Of a DNA stretch of 64,000 bases, positions 54,587-63,922 are shown piece after piece (within the stretch, counting starts at the first letter, position 1; every line of letters begins with the position of its first letter). The translations under genes were made by a program, and so were the position numbers. The stretch comes from Streptomyces sp. DT2A-34 (GTDB taxonomy: Bacteria; Actinomycetota; Actinomycetes; Streptomycetales; Streptomycetaceae): NCBI RefSeq assembly GCF_030499515.1, contig NZ_JASTWJ010000001.1, forward strand, positions 9,962,001 through 10,026,000. The letters run 5' to 3'. Below the pieces are notes generated by a model. It made no database searches, was not told the origin of the DNA, and worked only from the letters and a program-made list of their open reading frames with translations.

Positions 54587-55459
54587 ATGACGCGCCCGAT
54601 CACGGCAGGGGTGGACGGATCGGAGGAGAGCCTCGCCGCACTGGCTTGGGCGGCGAGGGAGGCGGTCCGGCGGGGGCTCGCGCTGCGGGTGGCGCACGCC
54701 TGGCGGTACCAGCCGCAGGACGCGATCGACGCGGGGGACCCGGACACCCAGGCCCAGTGGGTGCGGGACGGACTGGCGGAAGCGGCCCGTACCGTCACCG
54801 AGCGGCATCCGGGCCTTGATGTGACCACGGACGTCCTCGACGGCGGGCCCGTCGACGCGCTGGTCGCCGCGGCGGCGGACACCGAGATGTTGGTGCTGGG
54901 ATCGCGCGGCCACGGCGCGGTCGTCAGGTTCCTGCTGGGCTCCGTCGGACAGCAGGCGATCGCCGAGGCCAAGAGTCCGGTCGTACTCGTACGAGCCGGG
55001 GACCAGGCGTCCGCCGAGGCGGCGGGGCGCGAGATCGTCGTGGGCCAGCACGGCGACGCGGACGACAGTGCCGCCGCGCTGCGGTTCGCGTTCGAGACGG
55101 CCGCGGCGCGTGGCGCGACCGTGCGCGCCGTACGGGCCTGGACGCTGCCGCCGCTGTTCGCCTACAGCCCGGCCTCCCTCAAGCTCCTCGACGAGGCCGG
55201 GGGGCTGGAGCCGTACGAGAAGAAGGCGTTGGGCGAGGCGCTGCGGCCGTGGCGGGAGCGCTTCCCGGACGTCCGGGTGGTCGAGCACGCGGAGATGGGC
55301 AGCGCCGGGCAGGTGCTGCTGTCGGTCGCCGGACGGGCCCAGCTGATGGTCGTCGGCCGCCGCGCCCACCGTACGGCTGTCGGTGCCCGGATCGGCTCGG
55401 TGGCGCACGGCGTCCTGCACCACGCGGACTGCCCGGTGGCGGTCGTACCGCCCGCCTGA
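54587..55459 (+). CDS. Universal stress protein (tandem USP domains)
   Basis: 290 residues formed by two USP domains. The first has ITAGVDGSEESLAALAWA and the ATP-binding GSRGHGAVVRFLLGSVGQQ; the second is more divergent, with MVVGRRAHRTAVGARIGSVAHGVLHHADCPVAVV. Streptomyces and mycobacterial relatives respond to dormancy and redox stress. Its location next to the response regulator/kinase module makes it a plausible regulon member. Confidence 0.9.
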   Translation: MTRPITAGVDGSEESLAALAWAAREAVRRGLALRVAHAWRYQPQDAIDAGDPDTQAQWVRDGLAEAARTVTERHPGLDVTTDVLDGGPVDALVAAAADTEMLVLGSRGHGAVVRFLLGSVGQQAIAEAKSPVVLVRAGDQASAEAAGREIVVGQHGDADDSAAALRFAFETAAARGATVRAVRAWTLPPLFAYSPASLKLLDEAGGLEPYEKKALGEALRPWRERFPDVRVVEHAEMGSAGQVLLSVAGRAQLMVVGRRAHRTAVGARIGSVAHGVLHHADCPVAVVPPA

Positions 55460-55486
55460 GTCGGTCGGAGGAGTCAGGCGGACGAG

Positions 55487-56722
55487 TCAGTCGGACGCCG
55501 TCGGCTGCAGCGTCTCCCGGGCCGTGGGCAGGATGTTCTTGATGTAGTCCTCGACCACCGTGTCCAAGCCGATGTCGTGCTGCGCCCGCTCGGACAGGTA
55601 CCAGCGGTGTTCGAGCAGCTCGTGGTAGATCTCGGCCGAGTCCATGGAGCCGCGCAGCTCCAGCGGCACGGCCCGCACGGTGGGCCGGAAGACGTCCCGC
55701 ACCCACCGGTGGGCGAGCACCTCCGGGCGGGCGCCGAGCGGGTCGCCCGGGGCGTAGTCGTCCTGGGTGGCCATCCAGCTCTCCAGGTCGTTCAGGAGCC
55801 GGCGGGCCTGGTTCTCCTCGGTGTCCAGGCCCGTCAGGCGCAGCAGCTGACGCTGGTGGTGACCGGCGTCGACGACCTTGGGCACGAAGGTGACCGTGTC
55901 GCCGTTCGTGGCGTGCTCGATCTGCATCTCGGCCACGTCGAAACCGAGGTCGTTCAGGCGGCGTATGCGGCGCTCTATGTAGTGGTACTTGCCCGCCGGA
56001 TACACCGAGGTGCGGGTCAGTTCCTCCCACAGGCTGCCGTAGCGCGCGCAGATCTCCATGCCGAACTCGATCGGGTCGACGGACGGGTGCAGCGCACCGG
56101 ACGCCTCCAGGTCCAGCAGCTCCCCGCTGATGTTGACCCGGGCGAGGTCCAGGTCGTATTCGCGCTGGCCGGTGCTCAGCTGCGGGTGCAGATCGCCCGT
56201 CTCGGCGTCCACCAGGTACGCGGCGTAGGCGCCCGCGTCCCGCCGGAACAGCGTGTTGGACAGCGAGCAGTCGCCCCACGCGAACCCGGCGAGGTGGAGG
56301 CGGACCAGCAGCACGGCCAGCGCGTCCATCAGACGGTGCATGGTCGCCGGACGCATCGTCGTCTCGAACATCGAGCGGTACGGCTGCGAGCCGCCCAGGT
56401 GCCGGGTGACCAGCACCGACTCCAGCGGGTCGCCGGCCGTGTCGGTGCGCCCGGTGACCACGGCCAGCGGATCCACCGACGGGATGCCGAGCCGGTCCAG
56501 GTCGCGCAGCAGCTCGTACTCGCGCAGCGCCGGGCGCTCGGCGAGCTCCTTGACGGCGATGACCTCGCTGCCCGCCCGGGCGTACCGCACGACGTGGCGG
56601 GAGATACCGCGCGGCAGCGGGACCAGGACCTCCTCCGGCCACTGCTCCAGGGGCAGATGCCAGGGCAGCTCCAGCAGGAGCGCGGGGTGCTCCGGGTTCG
56701 TCGCGCTGATCTGCAGTGCCAT
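55487..56722 (-). CDS. DUF4032 / lipopolysaccharide-kinase-like protein
   Basis: 411 residues. An atypical kinase-like N-terminal half (RYARAGSEVIAVKELAERPALREYELLRDL, and FAWGDCSLSNTLF in catalytic-loop position, about 65-170) and a C-terminal DUF4032 domain. Widespread in actinobacteria; function is unknown. WGDCSLSNT resembles the HGDxxxxN of the aminoglycoside/LPS kinase fold. It is convergent with the stress protein. Confidence 0.85.
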   Translation of the reverse strand: MALQISATNPEHPALLLELPWHLPLEQWPEEVLVPLPRGISRHVVRYARAGSEVIAVKELAERPALREYELLRDLDRLGIPSVDPLAVVTGRTDTAGDPLESVLVTRHLGGSQPYRSMFETTMRPATMHRLMDALAVLLVRLHLAGFAWGDCSLSNTLFRRDAGAYAAYLVDAETGDLHPQLSTGQREYDLDLARVNISGELLDLEASGALHPSVDPIEFGMEICARYGSLWEELTRTSVYPAGKYHYIERRIRRLNDLGFDVAEMQIEHATNGDTVTFVPKVVDAGHHQRQLLRLTGLDTEENQARRLLNDLESWMATQDDYAPGDPLGARPEVLAHRWVRDVFRPTVRAVPLELRGSMDSAEIYHELLEHRWYLSERAQHDIGLDTVVEDYIKNILPTARETLQPTASD

Positions 56723-56763
56723 GGGTTGTTCGTCCTCGCCTCGCCGGTGATCGTCACCTCACC

Positions 56764-57525
56764 CTAAAGTGCGCGCTCCCGCGCCTGAAGAGCAGCATCG
56801 CGCACCGGCCCCCGGTACACGGGCCCGTGCCCGGGCAGCAGCACGTCGCCCTTGAGCCCTTCGATCACGTCCAGCGAGGCCACGGCACGAGCACGCTCGC
56901 GGTGGAACATGTCGGGCAGCAGCTGGGGGCCCTTGATCCGCGAGGTGGGGTGCCCGCTGACCAGGGCGTCGCCGGCGATCACCACGCCGGCGTCGGGCAG
57001 GTGGTAGGCGCAGTGTCCGTCGGTGTGGCCGGGCGTGTGCACCGGGACGGGCCGGCCGGGCAGGTCGAGCGGGTCGTCCGACGCGAGGCCGTCCGACGGG
57101 AACGGCTCGGGGGAGGTGACCGGGACGTGCGCCGTGCCGCCGGAGCGAATCGCGTGTATCGCCCAGGGCAGGACACCGGGCCGCCAGCCGTTCTTCAGCA
57201 CGGTCCCGACGTTGACCTGGTGCAGGAACTCCCGGCGGGCGTGCGGCACTTCGGCCTCGTGGAGGTATATGGGCGTGCCGTGGGTGGTGCGCAGGTACTC
57301 GGCGTTGCCCAGGTGGTCGGTGTGCGCGTGCGTGATCAGTACCGCCCTGACGGCCTCCGGCGCACTCCCCACCTCCGCGAGCGAGGCGAGGAGCATGGCC
57401 CGGTCCCCGGGGTAGCCGGTGTCGATCAGCGTGACCGCGTCCCCCTCGGTGAGGATCACCCAGTTGGTGTTGCTGCCGTGCACCAGGTACGTGCCGTCCG
57501 CCACTTGCTGCATATCTGCCCGCAT
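56764..57525 (-). CDS. MBL-fold metallo-hydrolase
   Basis: 253 residues. Metal motif THAHTDHLGN (about 65-74), a second His in HTPGHTDGHCAY, Asp in VIAGDALVSG and final His in LLPGHGPVY. Binuclear zinc hydrolase of the glyoxalase II/lactonase group; substrate unknown. Lies 41 bases upstream of DUF4032 and probably co-transcribed with it. Confidence 0.88.
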   Translation of the reverse strand: MRADMQQVADGTYLVHGSNTNWVILTEGDAVTLIDTGYPGDRAMLLASLAEVGSAPEAVRAVLITHAHTDHLGNAEYLRTTHGTPIYLHEAEVPHARREFLHQVNVGTVLKNGWRPGVLPWAIHAIRSGGTAHVPVTSPEPFPSDGLASDDPLDLPGRPVPVHTPGHTDGHCAYHLPDAGVVIAGDALVSGHPTSRIKGPQLLPDMFHRERARAVASLDVIEGLKGDVLLPGHGPVYRGPVRDAALQARERAL

Positions 57526-57574
57526 GATCGTCCCGCGTGGTGAGGTCCGTGCCCGACGGACCCAGCAAAGCAGA

Positions 57575-58771
57575 TCACGAGGGCGGTGTGACCGGCGGGT
57601 CGGTGCGCATCCCGAACAGGAACCGCGTCACGCGCGTCCTGCGCACCAGGCACTCGTACACCGCGAGGATCACCGCCAGCGAACCGGTCACGATCATGGC
57701 GTACTCGACCACGATCGGCGCCGACCACCCCACCACGCCGTACGCGAAGGCGACCACGACAGGTTGGTGCAGGACGTACAGCGGCAGGGCGGCGACCCCG
57801 AGATACACCATCGCCCGCGACGGCGGCCGCCGTTCACCTCGCCGACCCTCGCGAGGCCGGTCCAGCAGCCCGAGGATCGCCACGACCCAGCACCAGCCCG
57901 CCGCCCCGAACAGCGCCCTGGTCGCCAGCGCGAGCGGGCCCGAGTCGGTGAACGGGTCGTCCAGGGCGAGGAACCCGGGCGCGGTCCCCGCGAACAGACC
58001 GACCCCGAACACGCCCGCCGGCACGGCGAGTCGGCGCAGCGCGGCACGCACGCGCGCGTCGTCGGCGAGGACGTGACCGAAGAGGAAGAACACCAGGTAC
58101 GCCCAGCGGTTCCAGCCCGCGAAGCCCTCCTCCATGCCCAGGAAGGCGTTGATCGCGGCGAGCGGCAGGACGGGCAGGAGGAGCAGGACCGGGCGCCGCG
58201 CCACCGCCTGTCCGACGGGTTCCGTCCAGGCCGCGAGCCGCGTCGCGACCGGGGCGAGGAGCAGGCTGAAGGCGAGGAGCAGGACGACGAACCACAGATG
58301 GCCGGTCTCGAAGTGCTCCCCTTCGAGGACGAACGGGAAGTCGGCCGCGTCCGGGCGGACGGTGAGGAAGCGCGGCCAGAAACGCCAGTACGACTCGTCG
58401 TAGCCGGGGTCGGCGGCCCGCAGCCGCAGCCACTGGGGGAGCGGGCACAGGACGAGCGTCGCGAAGACCAGCGGAACGCCCAGGCGCAGCAGGCGTTCCC
58501 GGGTGAAACGGGCCGGCCCACGGCGGCGGACCGAGTACCGGGAGCCCAGCCCCGCGACGAGGAACAGCATGGGCATCGCCCACACGACCCCGAACCCGGC
58601 GAGCACGGTGATGGCGTCGGTCGTCTCCGCGTTCTTGACGTAGAAGTCGTCGTCCGGCGAGAAGGCGAGGGCGGAGTGGAAGAAGACCAGACCGAGGACG
58701 ACGAAGATCCGCAGCGCGTCCAGCTCGCCGCGCCGGGGAGCGGTGGCCGGTGCCTGCGTCTCAGCGCTCAC
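57575..58771 (-). CDS. Acyltransferase 3-family membrane protein
   Basis: 398 residues with about ten membrane helices. The N-terminal LDALRIFVVLGLVFFHSALAF holds the Arg and His expected of acyltransferase 3 proteins; MEEGFAGWNRWAYLVFFLFG and LPLYVLHQPVVVAFAY are further family signatures. It transfers acyl groups to extracytoplasmic sugars or polymers. GTG start at 58771 selected because longer frame upstream overlaps AlkB antisense-like content. Confidence 0.85.
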   Translation of the reverse strand: MSAETQAPATAPRRGELDALRIFVVLGLVFFHSALAFSPDDDFYVKNAETTDAITVLAGFGVVWAMPMLFLVAGLGSRYSVRRRGPARFTRERLLRLGVPLVFATLVLCPLPQWLRLRAADPGYDESYWRFWPRFLTVRPDAADFPFVLEGEHFETGHLWFVVLLLAFSLLLAPVATRLAAWTEPVGQAVARRPVLLLLPVLPLAAINAFLGMEEGFAGWNRWAYLVFFLFGHVLADDARVRAALRRLAVPAGVFGVGLFAGTAPGFLALDDPFTDSGPLALATRALFGAAGWCWVVAILGLLDRPREGRRGERRPPSRAMVYLGVAALPLYVLHQPVVVAFAYGVVGWSAPIVVEYAMIVTGSLAVILAVYECLVRRTRVTRFLFGMRTDPPVTPPS

Positions 58772-58881
58772 CCGGACCAGTGTGGGGGCACGGCGCGGCT
58801 TCGCCCAGAGGAAGGGCTGCCTCCGGCACCGTCCGCCGGAGGCAGCCCCCGCGTGCACCCGAAGCGGCCTCCGCCGAAGCC

Positions 58882-59511
58882 TCAGTGCACGCCGTGCGGA
58901 CGGAACTGGACGCTGATACGCGGTCCCGCGGCGCGCGTGGTCTTCGGTATCGAGTGCTCCCAGGTCCGCTGGCAGGAGCCGCCCATCACGATCAGGTCGC
59001 CGTGCCCCAGCGGGCGGCGCACCGTCCCGGAGCCGCCGCGCCTCGGCCGCAGCAACAGGTCGCGCGGCGCGCCCAGGGAGAGGATGGCGACCATCGTGTC
59101 CTCGCGGGCGCCCCGCCCGATCCGGTCGCCGTGCCAGGCCACGCTGTCCCGGCCGTCGCGGTAGTAGCAGAGCCCGGCCGTGGTGAACGGCTCGCCCAGC
59201 TCGTCGGCGTAGTGCGCGGACAGCGCGTCGCGGGCCTGCGCGAGTACCGGGTGCGGGAGTGCGTCGTCCGCGCCGTAGAAGGCGAGCAGGCGCGGTACGT
59301 CGACCACGTGGTCGTACATCGTGCGGCGCTCTGCACGCCACGGGACCTCCGTGGCCAGCTGTTCGAACAGGGCGCCGGCCCCGCTGAGCCAGCCGGGCCG
59401 GACGTCGATCCAGGCGCCGAGGGCGAGCTGGGTACGGCGGATCCCGGCAAGAACCCCGAGCCGCAGCTCGTCGGTCTGGTCGAACAGGGAGCCCTGGAGG
59501 TGCGTCGCCAT
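58882..59511 (-). CDS. alkB: AlkB-type 2-oxoglutarate/Fe(II) dioxygenase
   Basis: 209 residues. HxD iron motif WHGDRIGR, distal His in WEHSIPK and the 2-oxoglutarate-binding Arg in PRISVQFRPHG. It repairs 1-methyladenine and 3-methylcytosine in DNA or RNA by oxidative demethylation. ATG at 59511. Divergent from a TetR regulator; the tandem operators lie 68-102 bases upstream, so co-control is possible. Confidence 0.88.
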   Translation of the reverse strand: MATHLQGSLFDQTDELRLGVLAGIRRTQLALGAWIDVRPGWLSGAGALFEQLATEVPWRAERRTMYDHVVDVPRLLAFYGADDALPHPVLAQARDALSAHYADELGEPFTTAGLCYYRDGRDSVAWHGDRIGRGAREDTMVAILSLGAPRDLLLRPRRGGSGTVRRPLGHGDLIVMGGSCQRTWEHSIPKTTRAAGPRISVQFRPHGVH

Positions 59512-59578
59512 GGTTCCAGCGTAGCGCTTAATCGAATATGTGTTCCCATCTAATTCCCCTACTTGGTCCTGCCTCTTT

Positions 59579-59613
59579 GGATACGTTGATGTATCGGATA
59601 CGGTCATGTATCG
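59579..59613. promoter_or_regulatory. Tandem TetR operators
   Basis: GGATACGTTGATGTATCG (59579-59596) and GGATACGGTCATGTATCG (59596-59613) are near-identical 18-bp units overlapping by one base, each an inverted repeat GATAC-N6/8-GTATC. They lie 16-50 bases before the TetR start and cover its likely promoter, consistent with autoregulation. Confidence 0.85.
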
Positions 59614-59628
59614 AATGGAGGTCCGGAC

Positions 59629-60255
59629 ATGGCGGTGGAGAGCACGACCAGGCGCGTCACCAAGCGCCGGGTCCGCACGCGGGCCAATCTCCTCGACGCC
59701 GCGTTCGCGGTGTTCGCCGCCAAAGGGTTCGGCCGGGTCTCCATCGAGGAGGTCTGCGAGGCCGCCGGCTACAGCAGGGGTGCCTTCTACTCCAACTTCG
59801 ACAGCCTGGACGAGCTGTTCTTCGCCCTCTACCAGCAGCGGGCCGACCTGATCGCGGAGCAGGTGTCCGGGGCGCTCGCCCTGGACGGACCGGGTCTCGA
59901 CGTCCCGGCGGCCGTCGACCGCGTCACCGAAGTGCTGCTCCTCGACCGGGACTGGCTCCTGGTGAAGACCGACTTCCTGGTGTACGCCGCCCGCGCGCCC
60001 GAGGTCGCCCGGACGCTGCTCGAACACCGGGCGCGGCTCAGGCGCGCGATCGCCGACCGGCTGTCACGCGCGCGCGGGCACACCGAACTGCCCGCCGTGC
60101 TCCGTGACGCCGAGGGGGCCGCCCACGCCGTGGTCGCCGCCTACGACGGAGTCACCGTCCAACTCCTGCTGGACCGGGACGTCGAGCGCGCCCGCGTCTG
60201 GCTGAAGCAACTGCTCACCGCGCTGCTCACCGACGGCAGCGACACCACCGTATGA
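59629..60255 (+). CDS. TetR-family regulator
   Basis: 208 residues. N-terminal helix-turn-helix with LLDAAFAVFAAKGFGRVSIEEVCEAAGYSRGAFYSNF (starting near residue 21) and a variable ligand domain. ATG at 59629 has GGAGG upstream (59618). Its stop overlaps ATGA with a possible start of the FAD dehydrogenase, so both are in one operon. It probably represses that operon through the tandem upstream operators. Confidence 0.92.
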   Translation: MAVESTTRRVTKRRVRTRANLLDAAFAVFAAKGFGRVSIEEVCEAAGYSRGAFYSNFDSLDELFFALYQQRADLIAEQVSGALALDGPGLDVPAAVDRVTEVLLLDRDWLLVKTDFLVYAARAPEVARTLLEHRARLRRAIADRLSRARGHTELPAVLRDAEGAAHAVVAAYDGVTVQLLLDRDVERARVWLKQLLTALLTDGSDTTV

Positions 60256-60272
60256 GGGAAGGGACGGTCGCC

Positions 60273-61946
60273 ATGGATGCCGACGTCATCGTCGTCGGAG
60301 CGGGGCTCGCGGGCCTGGTCGCCGCGCACGAGCTCACCAGCCGCGGCAGGAGGGTCGCGCTGGTCGACCAGGAGAACGCCGCCAACCTCGGCGGCCAGGC
60401 CTTCTGGTCCTTCGGCGGGCTCTTCCTCGTCGACTCCCCGGAGCAGCGGCGCCTGGGCATCAAGGACTCCCTCGATCTGGCCTGGAACGACTGGCAGGGC
60501 AGCGCCCAGTTCGACCGGGTGGACGACGAGGACTCCTGGGCGGTGCGCTGGGCACGCGCGTACGTCGAGTTCGCGGCCGGCGAGAAGCGCGCCTGGCTCG
60601 ACGGACACGGCATCAAGTTCCTGCCCACCGTGGGCTGGGCGGAGCGCGGCGACCTGCGCGCCGACGGCCACGGCAACTCCGTGCCCCGCTTCCACATCGC
60701 CTGGGGCACCGGCACGGGTGTGGTGGAGCCGTTCGTCCGGTACGCCAAGCAGGCCGCGCGCGACGGGCTGCTCACCTTCTACCACCGGCACCAGGTCGAC
60801 GAACTGGTCATCGAGGACGGCTCCGCGCGCGGTGTGCGCGGTACGGTCCTGGCCGACGACCACTCGCCCCGGGGCGTCGCCTCCAACCGCGACCGCGTCG
60901 GCGACTTCGAACTCACCGCGCAGGCCGTCGTCGTCACCACCGGCGGCATCGGCGCCAACCACGACATCGTCCGCCGCTACTGGCCCGAACGGCTCGGCAC
61001 CCCGCCGACCGAGATGGTCACCGGCGTCCCCGCCTACGTCGACGGACGGATGCTCGACATCGGCGCGGAGGCGGGCGTACGGCTCGTCAACCGCGACCGT
61101 ATGTGGCACTACACCGAGGGCCTGCAGAACTGGGACCCGATCTGGCCCGGCCACGGCATCCGCATCCTGCCCGGCCCGTCCTCGATGTGGTTCGACGCCC
61201 TCGGCCGCCGCCTGCCCGACCCGTGCCTGCCCGGCTACGACACCCTGGGCACCCTCAAGCACCTGCGCACCGACGCGGACATCGCCGGGCACGACCACTC
61301 CTGGTTCATCCTCAGTCAGAAGATCATCGAGAAGGAGTTCGCGCTGTCGGGCTCCGAGCAGAACCCCGACATCACCGCCAAGGACCGCGCCGGGTTCCTG
61401 AAGGAGCGGGTGCTGGGCAAGGGCGCCCCCGGGCCGGTGGCGGCGTTCCTGCGCAACGGCGCGGACTTCGTGACCGCCCCGAACCTGGAGCGACTGGTCG
61501 AGAAGATGAACCAGTTGACGGACAAGCCGCTCCTCGACGCGGAGAGCGTCCGGCGCCAGATCGAGGCCCGCGACCTGCAGATCGCCAACCCGTACAGCAA
61601 GGACGCCCAGGTGCAGGGCATCCGCAACGCCCGCCGCTACATCGGCGACCGCCTCGGCCGGGTCGCCACCCCGCACCGCATCCTCGACCCGGCGGCCGGC
61701 CCCCTCATCGGCGTCAAGCTGCACATCCTGACCCGCAAGACCCTCGGCGGCATCCAGACCGACCTCGACTCCCGCGCGCTCGCAGCCGACGGGACGCCCA
61801 TCGACGGTCTCTACGCGGCCGGTGAGGTCGCCGGCTTCGGCGGCGGCGGCGTCCACGGCTACAACGCCCTGGAGGGCACCTTCCTCGGCGGCTGCCTCTT
61901 CTCGGGCCGCGCGGCGGGCCGGGCCGCGGCACGGCAGGCGGCCTGA
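60273..61946 (+). CDS. FAD-binding dehydrogenase (KsdD/fumarate-reductase-like)
   Basis: 557 residues. N-terminal FAD motif VIVVGAGLAGLVAAHELTSRG, middle LGGQAFWSFGGLFLVD and C-terminal GLYAAGEVAGFGGGGVHGYNALEGTFLGGCLFSGRAAG, the hallmark of the 3-ketosteroid delta1-dehydrogenase/fumarate reductase flavoprotein family (the GMC-unrelated FAD-binding 2 class). Substrate may be a steroid-like or ring ketone. ATG at 60273 has AAGGGACGG upstream; ATG 60252, overlapping the tetR stop, is the alternative. Confidence 0.9.
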   Translation: MDADVIVVGAGLAGLVAAHELTSRGRRVALVDQENAANLGGQAFWSFGGLFLVDSPEQRRLGIKDSLDLAWNDWQGSAQFDRVDDEDSWAVRWARAYVEFAAGEKRAWLDGHGIKFLPTVGWAERGDLRADGHGNSVPRFHIAWGTGTGVVEPFVRYAKQAARDGLLTFYHRHQVDELVIEDGSARGVRGTVLADDHSPRGVASNRDRVGDFELTAQAVVVTTGGIGANHDIVRRYWPERLGTPPTEMVTGVPAYVDGRMLDIGAEAGVRLVNRDRMWHYTEGLQNWDPIWPGHGIRILPGPSSMWFDALGRRLPDPCLPGYDTLGTLKHLRTDADIAGHDHSWFILSQKIIEKEFALSGSEQNPDITAKDRAGFLKERVLGKGAPGPVAAFLRNGADFVTAPNLERLVEKMNQLTDKPLLDAESVRRQIEARDLQIANPYSKDAQVQGIRNARRYIGDRLGRVATPHRILDPAAGPLIGVKLHILTRKTLGGIQTDLDSRALAADGTPIDGLYAAGEVAGFGGGGVHGYNALEGTFLGGCLFSGRAAGRAAARQAA

Positions 61947-61986
61947 CGGTGGCGTACGGCCCGTCTCCTCACGACGGAAGCAGGCG

Positions 61987-62337
61987 TCACGCCTGGAGGA
62001 GGCGGGCCAGCACGGCGGCGTGACTCTGCTCGGGGGACTTCGACGAGGTCAGCAGGGTCACCTCGCCCTTGCTCGCCAACTCCCGTACACGATCGACGAG
62101 TTCGGACGCCTCGGGTGCGGCGAGCTCCGCCTCGTACCGCTCGGCGAACTCCTCGTACGACCGCTCGCCCGCGTGATACCAGCGGCGCAGCTCCGTCGAC
62201 GGGGTGAGCCCCTTGGGCCACTCGTCCACGCGGGCCGCGTCCTTCGACAGACCGCGCGGCCACAGCCGGTCGACGAGGACCCGCACGCCGTCCTCCGGCT
62301 CGGGCGGTTCGTACACGCGGCGGACGCGAATGCTCAC
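61987..62337 (-). CDS. DUF488-family protein
   Basis: 116 residues. VRRVYEPPEPEDGVRVLVDRLWPRGLSKD and LTPSTELRRWYHAGERSYEEFAERYEAEL are the family hallmarks. Function unknown; relatives are linked to DNA or haem-associated stress without proof. Convergent with the FAD dehydrogenase. Confidence 0.88.
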   Translation of the reverse strand: MSIRVRRVYEPPEPEDGVRVLVDRLWPRGLSKDAARVDEWPKGLTPSTELRRWYHAGERSYEEFAERYEAELAAPEASELVDRVRELASKGEVTLLTSSKSPEQSHAAVLARLLQA

Positions 62338-62494
62338 AAGCGTGCCTTTCTCGGGCGAATTCGTTCCCGGAGCTTACTGCCGCGCACTCATACGGCCGTC
62401 GAAGCGACACAACCCGGCCCCGGCGAGGGAGTTGCGGGCGATCCGACGCCTAGGGTGAGGCCGTTGCCCACCCCCCCACGTTGGAGGCGCACAC

Positions 62495-63922
62495 GTGAAG
62501 CAGGCCATGAGAGAGCAGGCCACCAGACGCACGGCCGTCCTCCGCCGCGAAGCCGTGATCGTGACCGTCCCCCTCGCCCTGGCCGCGCTCCTCGCGACCG
62601 CCGGGCCCGCGTCGGCCGGACCCATCGGTGAGGCCGGCGTGGGCGACCCGTACTTCCCCCTGGCCGGCAACGGCGGCTACCACGTCAACCACTACGACCT
62701 GACCCTCCGCTACGACCCGACGAGCCGTCACCTCGACGGCAGGGCGGTGCTGACGGCCCGCGCCACCCGGTCCCTGACCCGCTTCGACCTCGACCTCCAC
62801 GGCCTGAAGGTCACCGGACTCACCGTCGACCACCGCAAGGCCGGCTTCCGGCGCGACGGACAGGAACTCGTCGTCACTCCGCGCCACGCCCTGCGCCAGG
62901 GCCAGGTGTTCCAGGTCGCGGTCACCTACAACGGCAGCCCCGGCCCGGTGACCGACCCGGACGGCACGCTCGACGGCTGGATCCCCACCGACGACGGCGC
63001 CTTCGTCGCCGGGGAGCCGCAGGGCGCCATGACCTGGTTCCCGGCCAACAACCACCCCCAGGACAAGTCGTCGTACGACTTCACGATCACCGTCCCCAAG
63101 GGCCGCACCGCCGTCGCCAACGGCGTCCTTCTGGGGCAGTGGACGACGAACGGCCTGACCACCTTCCGCTGGCACCAGCCCGAACCCATGGCCGCCTACC
63201 TCGCCACGGCGACCGTGGGGAAGTTCCGGGTCGAGCAGTACACCACCCGCGACGGCATCCGGGTCTACAACGCCGTCGACCCCCGCGAGGCCACCGAGGC
63301 GGCACCCGTCCTGAAGAAGCTGCCCTCCGTCCTGGAGTGGGCGAGCAAACTCTTCGGGCCCTACCCGTACCGGGCCGCCGGTTCGATCGTGGACCGCGCA
63401 CCGGACGTCGGGTACGCGCTGGAGACCCAGACGCGTCCCGTGTACGACCGGGCGCCGGACATCGGCACCCTCGTCCACGAGAGCGCCCACCAGTGGTTCG
63501 GCGACTCCGTGTCCCTGACCAGTTGGAAGGACATCTGGCTCAACGAGGGCTTCGCGACCTACGCCGAGTGGCTCTACAGCGAGCAGCACGGCGGCGACAG
63601 CGCGCAGAAGATCTTCGACGCGCTGTACGCCCGCCCCGCCGACGACGAACTGTGGGCGTTCCCGCCCGGCGACCCGGGCAGCGGCGCGAACATCTTCGGC
63701 ATCCCCGTCTACGCCCGCGGCGCCATGGCCCTGCACCGACTCGGTACGACGGTCGGGAACCGGGCGTTCTTCCGCATCCTGCGGACCTGGTCGGGCGAGC
63801 GCCGCGACGGCCACGGCACGACGGCGCAGTTCGTCCGGCTCGCGGAACGCGTGTCGGGCGAAGAGCTGGACGCCCTGTTCCACACCTGGGTGTACAGCGA
63901 GGGCAAGCCGAACAAGCCGTAG
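62495..63922 (+). CDS. Secreted M1-family metallopeptidase
   Basis: 475 residues. Signal peptide (VPLALAALLATAGPASAG) then an M1 aminopeptidase domain with zinc motif HESAHQWFGD and NEGFATYAEW 18 residues later, and an upstream MTWFPANNHPQDK in place of the usual GAMEN-type exopeptidase loop. It cleaves N-terminal residues of peptides outside the cell. GTG start at 62495. The C-terminal HEAT-like domain of large M1 enzymes is absent, as in many Streptomyces versions. Confidence 0.92.
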   Translation: MKQAMREQATRRTAVLRREAVIVTVPLALAALLATAGPASAGPIGEAGVGDPYFPLAGNGGYHVNHYDLTLRYDPTSRHLDGRAVLTARATRSLTRFDLDLHGLKVTGLTVDHRKAGFRRDGQELVVTPRHALRQGQVFQVAVTYNGSPGPVTDPDGTLDGWIPTDDGAFVAGEPQGAMTWFPANNHPQDKSSYDFTITVPKGRTAVANGVLLGQWTTNGLTTFRWHQPEPMAAYLATATVGKFRVEQYTTRDGIRVYNAVDPREATEAAPVLKKLPSVLEWASKLFGPYPYRAAGSIVDRAPDVGYALETQTRPVYDRAPDIGTLVHESAHQWFGDSVSLTSWKDIWLNEGFATYAEWLYSEQHGGDSAQKIFDALYARPADDELWAFPPGDPGSGANIFGIPVYARGAMALHRLGTTVGNRAFFRILRTWSGERRDGHGTTAQFVRLAERVSGEELDALFHTWVYSEGKPNKP

